From contig OZ199839.1 in the NCBI GenBank assembly GCA_964304625.1, forward strand, positions 10,416,001 through 10,480,000: a DNA stretch of 64,000 nt, read 5' to 3'. A model generated the notes under the pieces. It was not told the origin of the DNA. It saw only the letters and a list, made by a program, of their open reading frames with translations, and made no database searches. The stretch comes from Kudoa neothunni (lineage: Eukaryota; Cnidaria). A program made the position numbers and the translations under genes. Positions 13,608 through 26,220 of the stretch are shown piece after piece (position 1 is the first letter of the stretch; every line of letters starts with the position of its first letter).

Positions 13608-15182
13608 ATTTGTAATCGACTATACACGAAAATAAACGAATTTGTATTATATAAGGGGGTTGGCGCAATCGTGCTGACACGTGCTTTTGTAATTGTGTGA
13701 GTGGGTGAGGTGCGTGATGACTTCAAAACTTTCGTTCTCCTGATTAGAATGATGACGGATTCTGTCTGACACCTCTTTATTGTTTGATAATAATTGTTGT
13801 TCTTCGTTCGTTCGTTATGAATAACAAATTTTTTTCTTTTTATTGGGATAATCATTGATCCTTGATTCCGCTTAAACGCCATTTCCATTTGAATAATAAT
13901 GACTTTTTACCTTATAATTTGAGAATAGTTTAACTTTATTTTATTACCTTTGCAGTGCCATACAATCAAAGGTCTAATTCATTACGTTTAAGGGATTTTT
14001 AATATTGCTCAAATTAGTGTTTGTTGTATGTCTATCGCAGAAACTTGTTTTGATCGTTGTTTATAATTAGACGTGTGGAGGAATTACTCATACCAATAAA
14101 AATCTCAGAAAATATATAATATTGTTATATGCTAGTAATATGAATTCTCGTGGAATTTTAATTCGTTCGCTTAACCTCCCCTGTAATAACTTCCGAAACA
14201 AAACGCGTATGCCTGACTGGATTATTCCCTTAACCCCAGACGAAATATGATTTAAGCTTATTCAGGTTCTCTAAATTTTATTATATTGTAAACAATTCCA
14301 TTGCAAATATACAGCGGATTGTTATTTTTATCATCAAATAGGATAAAAACCTAGAATGGATGAACATTGACGTAGCAAAATCCAGACACATTCATCAGTG
14401 TGTAGATATTTCCTCGGTAATAATCAGTGATATAACAAAGTTTAGGATTAGTGTTATTATCAGGTGAATCGATATTCTACAAAACAAAAAAGCATATAAT
14501 ATTTCATTATGGTAATTTACTTACAGATAGATGTAATGAATGGTCGCGGACGGAGTTCAAACCTGCGAGCCATAGTTTTAAAAGGTGGTGGCGCCATACC
14601 TTCGTGTTGTTGATCGCGCATTAATTGACTTTGGTTACAACTCTTATACCAGCAATTAAAGAGTTTTCCAAAACATTAAATTGTTGAAATGACTCATATT
14701 AAAACCCAAGAAAAAACGAAATATTTTTTAAAAAAATTTAGTTACTCCAATATGCGAAAGCAAAAGCGAAAACAAAAACAAATGGAATATTTAATTGGAT
14801 TAATTATCGTTAATCTATTGTTGATTATATTCCAAAATAAATATTACTTTTCAAGATTCGCGTTTTGGTTTGGATCAAAAATTTCGATTTTGATGAGAGA
14901 AAATCATATTTATAATAAATATATGAGCTTTAGAAATAATATAATCAATATTAAATAAAACCTGAAAAACTATGTCTTATTTTATGCATAAAGCTTTAGC
15001 CGATAAATTATAAATTTTATTTTCAGATAGAAACTCATTAAATATAGGAACTTGAGCAATTTCAAGGTGAATAACCAAAAATACATAAATGTAGAAACAA
15101 AATAGTCAATTGGGGGTCTTGAAATACCCCAGTCAATACCAGTACCGGCAGGGTCAATTGAAGAATTCCACGCGGAGGAGTT
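13608..15182. other. Intergenic stretch upstream of RIOK2
   Basis: No family is recognised. An 89-codon frame at 14689-14958 (+) has one hydrophobic segment, but its Lys/Ile/Asn-rich composition matches AT-rich chance ORFs, so I do not call it. A tRNA B-box-like string lies at about 14552-14570 (minus orientation) without a convincing A box. Confidence 0.4.
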
Positions 15183-15523
15183 ACTGTTCCCTTTTCGGCA
15201 TAGGTTTATTTTGTTAATAGTTTCTTTAAGTCCAAACGCATATCAAAGAAACAAAAATTTTGAGTTTCACACATATATAGTATTAAAGCACAAATTTATG
15301 GGCGGGAATAAATTCATGCCGCCATAATATTTCATTATTGGTACGAAATGAGTGGTTGAGTATAAACAGCACGATATTTTTTAAACCATAAAATAGAACT
15401 TTTATTTCCTTTGTAAATTACGACTGATTGAATGTACCAAGATATGTTTTCAATTATAAACAAATCTGTTATTCGAACAAAGAAAAAAATCATATTTAAT
15501 GCGTGTGCCGAAAAGGGAACAGT
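15183..15523. repeat. Perfect 18-base inverted repeat pair, MITE-like
   Basis: The 18-mer ACTGTTCCCTTTTCGGCA (15183-15200) is matched by its exact reverse complement at 15506-15523. Weaker similarity (GAGG before, A/T after) extends beyond both arms. The 305 bases between are non-coding and AT-rich. This is the shape of a small non-autonomous DNA transposon. The arms may be internal to slightly longer terminal repeats, and no target duplication was identified. Confidence 0.6.
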
Positions 15524-17279
15524 GACCTCACAATGGGTTAAAAATAGAATGTAGCGCGCATAATATTCGTTAAAAAACCCCTGACTAGTTCTTTAAAAGA
15601 ATTTTTTTAATTTAAAAATCAATAATTAAACTTTAAATTTATCCTCTTTCTCTCATTTATTGATCTCAACATTTTATCACAGCTTCTATTTTTTTACTAT
15701 AAAACCAATATAAAGTATAAAAAATCGAATAAAATGTTTATGACAGCTATCAATAATCAATATCTAGTAAATAAATTTCTGTGAAGGAAACAAAAATTCT
15801 TTTTTGAACAATTTCGAATTTAGGAATAGTACTTACATGAGGATATTAATTGCCCTGTTATACAATTAAATATAATTTGAGTAAGCCGGCATTGTGTAAG
15901 CGGGCGATGCCATTACTCCGTAGATTGCGTCCACCTAACTCCGATTCTTGCTCTATCGCATAATGCTAAAATGCATCGTTCGTGGAACTGTGCGCTGCAT
16001 AGTTTCGTTCAAGTATTATTGCACTTTTTCATGCGATGAGAAATATTTATTAACATTTAAAATATTAATTGTGAAATATAATTTTATTGAGAAATAATTA
16101 GGTTGAAAAAAACTCCTTATATATAATTATAGCAATACAGTAGCAGAAATGGTCCAGCCCCCACATCAAAATGTTTTAAATTTTTAACACGCTCGTTAAT
16201 TTAGAATATACTCAAACTAAATCAAATAGATATAGAATTATTAACTCTAGAGTGTAGATGTATTTATTTGGTAAAAACAGCCATAATTATCCTGCTCCGT
16301 GTTAAAAATATTACAAGTTTACACTAATTAAATTGAAACATATAGATTATTTATTAACAATGAGAATTTTTAATAAGATATTTATACTTGCAGATGTTTC
16401 TGCCTGTAATAAATTTTACTGGGTTATTTTTGTTTTTTACTAAATCTTTATATGATCATAGAGTAGCTCTTAATACCTCCTCTAGAAACAAATTTTCAAA
16501 AACCATATTTTTTACATATTTCATATTTATAAATTTGTATAAATCCCAGGTATGTTTTATTAGCCTATGAAGTTCTGCCTGGTCAGGCCGGCTTCATGAA
16601 CGCTGCTAGCTGTTAGCATCGTAACGAGCAATCTGTAACCTCACATCTTATATTTCTAAAATAGTTTAACCCATTAAACATCCTTGTCTTGGGGTGATAA
16701 ACGTTACAAATCATATTTGCTTCATGTTAAATTATGTTGACATTGTGGGATCCACAATAATTGAGTAGTTTATAAGTCCCCCCGGATTCAAATGTGTAAT
16801 CAGATCTTTCTCATTGGATCAAAACAAAAATTACAGGTTTATCGTACTAATAATGAGTGTATATTCCAAATACAGCTTCCATTATAGAATGAGGACGTGC
16901 AATGCAAAAGCCTCGCGTTGAACTCGCGATTATATAATTTACAGTCCAGTGGACTCACGCCTGCCCCATCGGCGCATCTTTGCGGAGTTGCAAGTTTAAA
17001 TCAAAATTTTCCTACTCTACATCTTTATTATTTACAACTTTTAATATTGTAAGCTATTAAATATAAAGAAAAAGTTAGAACAAATTTTTCGCCACTTCAT
17101 TTGAAAATATAAGGGAATATTAAACAGTTTAGGAAGTTTTCTCTATTCGAAATATTGTTTTTTAACTCAATATTTGATATACACCTTTATAAAAGCTCGA
17201 AAGAATTCAAAAAAGATAGAAGGAGAAAAATCATCCAAAAAATAAGATATTAAGTTAGAATTGCGAACTTTGCAAGGTA
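15524..17279. other. Intergenic stretch with a SINE fragment
   Basis: Apart from the SINE fragment at 16563-16710, only short tRNA-like B-box strings at about 16915-16930 (minus) and 16990-17003 (plus) were noticed. No protein-coding exon chain is supported. Confidence 0.4.
16563..16710 (-). mobile_element. SINE fragment (3' part)
   Basis: Sequence starting tatgaagttctgcctggtca and running to cttggggtgataaacg matches, with drift, the 3' half of the SINE at 21956-22440 in the same orientation. Shared words are gaagttc, the gtcaggcc-type block, aacccattaaacatcc and the cttg...gg block. The tRNA head and poly-A end are not seen. Confidence 0.55.
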
Positions 17280-18760
17280 TTAAGGAACAATGGCCTTGGC
17301 AAATGAAATGGTTAGATTTTGAAAATCGAAAATAGTGTAGTATTTTTGAATGAAGGGAATTCCAAATATCCATTTGTACTCATAATTAAGAAAAACATTA
17401 CTTGCATAAGCAAATGCACTGAAACATTTATCGTTTTTCTAATATCCATTTAATTTATAAAGCAAAGATCACATCCGTACTTCCACAACATATTCTTTTC
17501 TCTTTAGATGAAAGTCGTTACCTTGGATGCTGATGTTAATAATGGGAAGATGATTCGTCTTGTCACAGTCAAAGGTATACGAACCGCCGGACCAATATTT
17601 TGCTCCTAATTCGAGGTTGATTAGATTGACTTCTGATGATGGGCCTTTAATCATCGATGAACTAGAGTCAATAACGATGTCACACCCATATCTACAGAGT
17701 TGCACCTTCCCCACGCTAATACTAAATAAGTGTTATTTCAGCATCCTGAACTAACAGTTATTTGTATTCCTACTCGTCAACTTTAACAGACCAATACATT
17801 TTGTTCACAATTGGAAATGTTAGTAGATTTCCATCGAAATAGCGACTATCTACACCACCAAATATAATCTCACCTTCGATATTATCACTAATAACTTTTC
17901 CTCCCCTAGAAACGGTCATTAATGGAACTATTATCCGATTAAAAACTTCCTCAGATAGACAGAAAAAAAGTTTTTGGGATTTCTGGACGTTCAGAAAACA
18001 GTTTGCTGTAAAATATATCTGCTTCCGGATTAATGAATTGTTGTAAACCCAAACCCACAATTCCTTGATATTTTCTCACTACATAACGCCCACGGAAATT
18101 CGAGGATTTCACCAAACGCAAAGTTCCGGACTGTTATTTTCTCCTACCTATATTAATAAGTATTGTCATAGATTATAAGTTGTAGTTGTACTATATTAAT
18201 CATAATATAGCCATGAAAATAAACATGTAAATGTATTTTCATGGGTAATCACCTGGAAATTATCGGTTGACACGACACCGAAGACATCTGCCTGAGGATG
18301 ATAAGAAACATATGGATACGGTGTTTGTTTGAAGGTGGAAGAGTTTTTTGGGTCAAAATCAGTAGCACATCCTGCATACCGACCAAGGCGCCGATTATTA
18401 GTTAACACCCATGTGTAGGGATAACTAGTGTCAAACAGGAATTTTAATGTTTGTGAAGGTGTGCCTAATCCTAGTTCACCGTAATATCCAATCTGAATTG
18501 GATAAATTTGAAAATATTATTTGTAGTTTTAATTCTCACATACCCCCATCGTAATTGTGTAATCTTACAGTTACATTTGGTACCAATAGAATGTGCTACC
18601 TTCATTTTTGGTCGATAGTCATCATATCGAGGTATTGTTTTTAACGGTATTCTATATTTGTGGTGATATGAACTAGCTATCAAGTTAAAGTAGTTTTACC
18701 TAAAAATTTTCACCCAGCTTTGGCTGATATAAAACTTGCGACAATGAACAAGGATAGCAT
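17280..18760 (-). CDS. Pepsin/cathepsin D-like protein with altered active-site triads
   Basis: This is an A1-family aspartic-protease fold, probably secreted or lysosomal. Exons (complement): 18760-18714, 18672-18600, 18492-18253, 18143-17961, 17905-17774, 17721-17473 and 17418-17280, about 353 residues. Signal peptide MLSLFIVASFISAKA; propeptide-like YRIPLKTIPRY; YGELGLGTPSQ; first triad FDTSYPYTWV (Asp61; family FDTGSSNLWV); GEIIFGGVDSRYFDG; second triad VIDSSSSMIKGP (Asp243; family VDTGTSLI); C-terminal WIFGIPFIQKYYTIFD. Both catalytic Asp remain, but the Gly of each D-T/S-G triad is Ser, and the flap Tyr is kept in VSYHPQADVFG without its Gly pair. Reading through exon 4 needs one base fewer in the A-run near 18071. 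Alternatively, a 49-base intron from about 18115 restores frame but removes about 16 residues. It may be a pseudoprotease or have shifted activity. Confidence 0.85.
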
Positions 18761-21700
18761 TTTGAATAGTATAAGTGAAAATTGATCTTATTAGTTTGCA
18801 TTTAAATTTTAAATATTGTTTATTATTAAAAGCATTTGTTTGTTTTTATCACTCGAGAAATTATAACGTTAAATGTTTGAATAGCCTTGTACATATGTAT
18901 ATTCATTCAATGATTAGACACGATTAGAGTATTATAGTTCAATTTATAATTTAAATATGTATTTTACCTCGTTTTCAATAAAATAATTATTCATAATAAA
19001 CAATTTTGTTTTTATCATCTCATTTAAATTATAAATGGCCTTGTCAGTAATATTTCAAAATTTATTAGGGCGTAGGAATTTTAATAATCGATTCATAGCT
19101 GGTATTGACTCATGTTTATTTTATAATACATCCGAGATGACATAAAAATTGAAAATATGATTAAATTAAACATATTTTATTAGAACTCAATTATTTAACT
19201 ACAAAATTGACGCGTTATATAGATACGCATAATGAATGCCGAGAATTGCAAGCTTAATACATAGAGATGGATCTTTTCGGTAATTTTTTGATATAATTAA
19301 GTAAGAGTAATCTCATCATATTTGTACGTTAATTCTTTCTCCAATTTTAATCTAAAATATTTATATTTTAATTTTTTGCTTTATAATGGAGAGAAAAACG
19401 AATACGATTGACAATTTAAAACAAAATATATAGATTAAAATAATATGGGAAACAGTTTAATTTCCAGATTCTATAAGCCCAAGTTTTCTCGTCAGCATAT
19501 TTTAATTTTGGATAAATTCTGATCAAAAATCCCCGATTTTACAGCCACATCTTGAAAATGTGATACAGTAACCAAATATTTTCTAGGTATAGCGAGAGAG
19601 GTGAGCTAAAAATTGATTTAGTCTTCCTTTACATTTTCCTGGTGTAACTAGTAGATATCATAACGGTTTCCGCACAATATTTCCATGATACTAGATGGTC
19701 CCTGCCTGACGGCAGAGCTTTGATTAGTAAATATCTATCAACTTCATATATCAACGAAATTTGGGTGCAATATCAATTTTAAAAATGAAATATTGTTCAT
19801 AATAATAGATGGAAAGTATTAATTTAAAAAATATTCCATTATTTGAACTATTGTATATGAGCTAAAGTCCAATGAAAGATGTTGAAAGGTATGATTGATT
19901 AGAGATTTCTCAAGGAATGTAATCCTGAAATTATTACCAATGTAGTTTCGGAAGCGCCCAAAAAAATAAATTATGAAGCAGAATCATACGGCCATCACAT
20001 TGGACTCTATTCGGTATATGAAGAAGTATTTAAAAAAATACTCAATAAACATATCGTTAAAAAACTCATGTATTTCCTAATTAATTCACTTTTCAGTACG
20101 AAAAGCGGTGAATGCAGAGTTTTTAAGCATCAAGAAATTCAATTTGAGGTTTCCTGTTTTGTTACCAAAAAATGGGCCTATTAGACTTATTAATAAGAAG
20201 AATTGAGAGAAATAGCAAAAAAATGGGAAACCGGAGTCTCGAGAGTTATTGATAATCTACGGTATAGTGTACATAAATATATGTTATCATGCGAATAAAG
20301 CTTCTTAACTATAATAGAATATCATTTAGACTTTTTTCGTGTATTAATCTAAATGATAGCGCTCAGAAAATTCTTTGCTTTCCTTAATTAGATTCTGTGA
20401 TTGATAATTATAGAGTTATGAAGGAAAAAAGTGCATTTACTGATTTAAAATATTTTCACTTTGTATAAGCGATGTGCTAGCTACTTTATTTTAAAAAGTT
20501 GTCGTTACGAGTTGATATCAAAATAATAAATATAATAAAGAAAGCTGATAACATTAATTTTGATTAAAAAGTGTTAGAGCATTATTAGCGGCGTAATAAA
20601 TGCATTTTTGACTTTGCGTTGATGAACTCCTTTCGGAGATATGGTGATTATCCTCTAGAAGGGTCTTCAACAAACAATTTAATGAAGAACGACGTACATC
20701 GAATTTCTACTTAAATCAAAAAGGGCAGTCAAAAAAATCCATCATCAGCTTTAAATATATTTATTTTTTATTAAAAATATGTTACATAGTCTCCACATCT
20801 GAATAATTATATGTTAGTTGGGAAAGGGCGTCCCCATTTAATATGCTAAGAAAAAATCATAATCTACAATTGCATACATGTATTATCGAGAAACACCGGA
20901 GATTGTAATCATCAAATGCTTTGGGTCTCATGATCAAAGTTTACATTAAAACTCAATGGGATATTGTACATTAAGAAACAAATTTCACGCATTTTCGTGG
21001 GCAATTAGTTTAAGAAAAAATTGACATTTAATATTTATTATGTTGCGTTAAAAAAGGCCAGTTAACTATATATTAATTTTTAAAAAAATAATTAAAACTC
21101 GAGAAACGTGTTAACAATCACAAAAATATTGTTCAACCCATCTACGGAACACTTCCTTTGTTGCTATCGGTGGAATAAGGCAATTTCTTCTACATTGTGA
21201 ATAAAATTTTCAGAGTATCTTTGAAAAAAATGTTCTGATTTGTTTGGTCTACTCCGAACTAATTTCGGTGTGGCATCAACAGATTAATTAATTAAATTTG
21301 ATTTTTAAATGTTGGACCTTTTTTTAAAACAGCAAAAACTCTCAAAGAATTGCACGTGAAGGTAAAACTTTTTCATTGGCTAATTGATTCCTCTTAATGA
21401 TTTTCGTGACGACGCTTAGTACAATCCTTTTGTTTCGTGTCCACTCAATCCACACATATACACCATCAACAGAATTAAATTGTCCTACATGTAAATAATT
21501 TCTATTTTTTTATTCCAAAAATATTTTTTGTTTTTTTGTGGTCTGTAGGATGTCATTAAGAGTCGAGATATAAGATATTTTAAAACGTGATATAATAGCA
21601 GTTTTTGGGTGTTTAAACTGGAGACTTTTATAATAATCAGTAATATTGACTTAACTAGATAATAAACAAGAAGCACCCGAAAAAAAGTGCATGAAATTGG

Positions 21701-21955
21701 CAAATCACCTGACTTTTGGTTACATTATTTCGCAATTTGTTAAAGTAATTTTTATATTAATTTTGATTGAAATATAAAAACCTATATAAACAATGAAAAA
21801 ATCAATATTATAACTAAATAGGTTTTTAAAAAGTGCGTAAAATTGGTTGCTTACTGTATTATTATCGTTCACCCCCCTTGAACGATAATAGGCGAAGATA
21901 ATGGTATCTATCTATTTAAGACATTTTATCTCTTAATGTACAAGAATCATGGGTA
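18761..21955. other. Intergenic AT-rich stretch
   Basis: No exon chain with splice-consistent phases, RNA gene or element end could be supported over 3.2 kb. Short frames exist but look like AT-rich chance ORFs. Confidence 0.4.
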
Positions 21956-22440
21956 ATTTTTCTTGTTTACAAGATCATACCCATGGCGCAACTTGTTAGG
22001 TTGTGAAGTTCGGGCTGGTTAGGCCTTCTTAATTTACGTTGTAGGCACCACAAAGTCATATTAAGGCGACTTACATTTATACGGTAGTGTGGGATTTTAA
22101 ACCCACTAAACAATCCTTGTTTCGGAGAAACCACTACCCCAACCATGCCCAGAATTAGTCTGGGAAAGTCTTCTGAATGCGGGCGTCGGCTTTACGTAAA
22201 CCCCGTACTGGGTTTTATTTCGTTCCTGTACCTGTACCTCTGCGTTTTTGAGCGTCCGAGTTATACCCCTCACGGCTGCAAAACAATGCCACAGTAAATC
22301 GTAGATCCTTGCGATTACTACAGCCTTCCTACTTAATTTCGGATTAGGAGTACAAGAACGTCCGGACTAGGCTTTGAACTCACTCACAACCTCCAGGTAT
22401 GCGATCTCGACCTAATACCATTATACCATATTGTCCAGGC
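21956..22440 (-). mobile_element. Full-length tRNA-derived SINE
   Basis: Read on the minus strand, the element starts at 22440 with gcctggacaatatggtataa. It has an A-box-like TGGTATAATGG and, about 40 bases later, a B box in GAGTTCAAAGCC, so it carries a tRNA-like internal pol III promoter. The body of about 400 bases includes cctaatccgaaattaagtag, a ggcgactt-type block and aacctaacaagttg. The 3' end is cttgtaaacaagaaaaa (A-rich). The inverted copy at 47096-47580 shares the same head, body and tail, so the ends can be set by comparison. Confidence 0.8.
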
Positions 22441-22711
22441 TTTTCTAGTACATGGGTAATGGTTTATGGGACAATGTAAGCATTTGATAATAATTCAGCA
22501 GCAGTAGAAAATCCCATCAGCTAATATCTATTATATTCACATAATAGGTATAACAACCAGAAGGAGTAAAAGATTTTTAACTGTTTAAAAAAAATGACCC
22601 CAGTGGGTTCCTCGCGTAAGTTTTTTTTAAGTCGGGCCATCGAGGCTTAAGCATTCTAGAGATTCACTTGAAAAATTATTTATTCGAATTTCGTTATCTT
22701 TTGTAACATTT

Positions 22712-22775
22712 AACTATTGGGATTGAACTCAATTCTTCGACGAGCCGATCCCAATTGTACCAAATCTTTTCACCC
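22712..22775 (-). mobile_element. tRNA-like SINE head
   Basis: On the minus strand, TTGGTACAATTGGGATCGG (A box) is followed at normal tRNA spacing by GAGTTCAATCCC (B box). The surrounding sequence does not fold into an obvious complete cloverleaf, so a SINE head is likelier than a tRNA gene. The full element may extend over about 22580-22810. Confidence 0.5.
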
Positions 22776-25700
22776 TCACCCGATCTCTAGAGCCATTATG
22801 GAATTTGTATCGAATTTCTCCTTGTAATGGTAACAACTCTTGATATATTTAAAAATCTTAAATCCATTATATACAAAATGTATTTTTATGGATAATGATC
22901 ATTATTTTTAATATCATAAATAAAATTTTTATACATGAAATCATCGATTGTTGTTGTGTGCATTAACAAATGTACATATAGAATTATTTTTATATTTTCA
23001 TATATTGTAAAAACTTGATATTTTTAAAAAAACTTTGATTAACCTTAAAGCTGATAAATCTCTTATTTTATTTAAAATGTTAATATTAACAATATCCATT
23101 ATACGAAAAATTAAAATTTAATAGTATAAATATGTAAGATTAGATAGTAATAATTACGTGTATTGAATATTACATTTTTGAACACGGTAATAATTACGCG
23201 AAGCGAATAAAATGATAAACAGTTTTAAAATTTAAAAATCGCTCATAAAACGTCTCAACAAATTATATCCGAAAATTCCGTTGTAAAAATTTTATCATTT
23301 GAAAAATCATGAACAATTAATAAGGTGAACTCTCAATTCTTCTTTAATTATTAAAATTTCATAATTTTTTTAGTAGTGTCAAAAATGAATGTTTCTTCTT
23401 TAAATTACTAACAGTTGTTTAATAAGTGTTAAATATATGTTTCCTGTATATAAATTAGTGTCAAAAAAACAATTGCTATGGTTAGCAATACATTATACTC
23501 GTATATATTAATTATTTATCAAGATTTATAAAAATCGCCCACGCGAATATATATAAACACCCTAAGTCTACTGATCAATGTTTTTACTTATTTATAATTG
23601 GTAATAAACGCTCCACGGAAATATAAATAGAATCATAACTCTATGATTTGTAATTCATTAGATTGGAACCAGTTTCCTGTCGCAATTAATTAGATAATTA
23701 TTTAGATACACTTTAATACTTCATCTATCAACAAATGTTTTAATAATACTATTTATATACTCTTAATTCTATATTATAAAAAAATATTACTTATTAAATT
23801 CCAACAATATTTAAATAAGTGTAATTTACTGCGACTTAAAACTAGAATAAGTTAATGCTAAAAATACAGCGGTAAAAATTAGTTTGATTTGATTATAATT
23901 AGAAAATCTTAACAAAAGCGCGAAAAATACACAATAATAATCAAAGTTAAGATTAGAAAAAAATTTAACGTACAAAAATTGATAATAATGTTACAGTCAT
24001 AGTTTCTATTAGATGCAAGCACCATCAGAATGGGTGATCTCTCGAGGGGAAACATAGTGTTTCAAAATGAGCATACCAATGAAGTACAGCCAAAGAGACT
24101 GAATTGGCAGGTTCAGATTTGTTGGAAGGATCCAGTAAAGGTCGATATTTGTATTTTTTTATCTAAAGGTAACGATAAAGTATATCGTAAGGTAGCAACG
24201 ATACAAAAACAGCACCACATTTTTTTGGAATAATACTTCGTGTTAGGGACTCCAAAAAAAATTTCTCACTACTCATTTTAATATTGAAGTCGGTTCGATT
24301 TAGTAACACAATTTTGCACTATATAAACATAAACCCATAAATTCAAGTTTGCAAGCAAGCAAGCAAGCAAACACACACACAACACAATACCTTAGGCTTT
24401 CCAACACTGTGATGTTCAAGTAAACCATCCTCTCTAACCATCCTCTCTAAGAATAACCCGATAAGTTTTGTAAGTGGAATCCTAAATATCGGTAGAATCT
24501 AAACATAATAACAGGTTTACGATAGAGAAGAGCGTTGACGTCAAGCGGACTGTTTTCCTTCTAACTAGCCCACTATGAACTACGGGTGAAATACTGTATT
24601 TTAGGAGTTCATTTGATTTTGAACGTCGTAGAGAATTTAAAGTGTTTGAAGGAGTGTTTGAGGGTAGATGAATAAAAATCATAAGAAACTGAACCATCGA
24701 CGCCTAGACTTTCATTTCTCGTAGAACTGTTGTTATTTTGTGGGGATATTAAATTGGAATTAGAGGTCTCGCCGAGTGGTTTAATTGTGTCAATGTTAGT
24801 TGGTTTTGTTAAATTGGAGTTATTTTTTCGCGTCACATTATTATGAGTGAAGCATGAATTACAATTGATGGAATCAGATGAAAAAATTGGTCTCATGATT
24901 GGCATAAATTCAAATCTAATTAAAATATGTATGTATTAGAAAAATAGTTTATATATATGACGCAGTTGAAATCCGATATGACTAATGGTACGACTGATAA
25001 CACAAACGTAGACATTCAGTTTCTACACGCTACATTTTTTCAATGATTAAACTACTCAATAAACTAGTTTCATTTTTGTTAGAATAATAAGGTTAACTCT
25101 TCTATGGTTTAGAATCACCCCACCGAATATTTCAAAATATTTCAGAATATGATGAAAAATAATTCGAGAACACTTTTCTCAAATTAAAATTTTTCAAATA
25201 AAACATAATTTAATGCATAAAGCAGAAATTTTTTCCGCATTAAAAAGACTTCCTGTTCAATCCCTTCAATGAGTTAATCGAAGGGTTCAATACTGATTTT
25301 TGACTGATTTTAAGGGATTTATCAATGCAAAAGATTCAACTGAAAAGCTCACTATAATTTTCTAATATTTTTTAATTCAAGTAAATAATTAAGCCATTTT
25401 AATTTTAAACCAGAAAATTTCAACTATATGAATGCTTTTAGGATTTAATGAGTAAACTTTATTACGCAAAATTATAAATATATCAAAAATGCAATAATTA
25501 TGACTATAAAAAGATTGGAATATTTATTGACATAGAGTTAAAATTGTCATAATCTTATGCAATAAAATAAACTTTATTTTTAAACAGATTAAACAGTTTC
25601 GGGGTTCTAAGGCAGCGCTTCCCAATTCAAACCAGAATCGCAACTTCTTTTGATAAAAAAAACGAAATTAATTCCTTTTTAGGTGCCTTCTATACTTCTA

Positions 25701-26220
25701 TATACGATAAGGTGCAACTAGCTCAAAACATCCGAAAATGATTAATATTATATGTAATACAGAATTAAGCAAAGAAGTTCTTTTCATCATTCCAGTATAA
25801 TTTAAGTATGTAAAAATTTGTCGAAAAAACACTATTTTTTTCTTTTGAATGTACTAATATTCAGACTCATTTCTAATTCATATAAATACAGTAGGTAAAC
25901 AATTTTTCGTGATTTGCTCGAGGTCTTTCAATAGAGTGCGAAAAATGGGATAATCATCTTTTCGTCAGAAAACCGGATAATAATGTTTTATTGACTTAGA
26001 ATTTAATAAATATTACGATAAAAGGGATTTATAATGATTCTTTGAAAACGGGAACGTTTCTGAATCGTTTGTTGTAAGTTTTCCAAAAGTCTGACAAATC
26101 GGTTACCCTTGTGAATAAAAATTTAATCAATTAATTTTTTCAATAAAACACCTATCACAAAATATTTCTGCAAATTAAGATAAAAAAGAAAACTAATTAA
26201 ACTAAATAAAATAATGATAT
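22776..26220. other. Intergenic stretch with weak coding candidates
   Basis: Mostly AT-rich DNA. A 67-codon frame at 24030-24233 (+) (MGDLSRGNIVFQNEHTNE...) has protein-like composition but no known motif. A string CAGCGCTTCCCAA at about 25613 resembles hAT-type transposon termini, but no inverted partner was found nearby. Confidence 0.35.
24482..24905 (-). other. Possible coding exon(s) of unknown type
   Basis: Two overlapping minus-strand frames look protein-like. One is Ser/Asn/Thr-rich (24905-24609); the other (24697-24482) contains RRSKSNELLKYSISPVV. Both have better composition than the surroundings and could be joined by a short intron or frame change. I do not recognise any domain and cannot place splice sites confidently. 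Confidence 0.25.

Noticed and set aside
14689-14958. 89-codon ORF with one membrane segment
   Set aside because: Lys/Asn/Ile-rich composition is typical of chance frames in this AT-rich DNA, and there is no homology or splice support.
24030-24233. 67-codon ORF with protein-like composition
   Set aside because: No recognisable motif, no splice partners and no start context; kept only as a note in the intergenic entry.
25605-25640. hAT-like terminus CAGCGCTTCCCAA
   Set aside because: No inverted partner or 8-base target duplication was found within a plausible distance.
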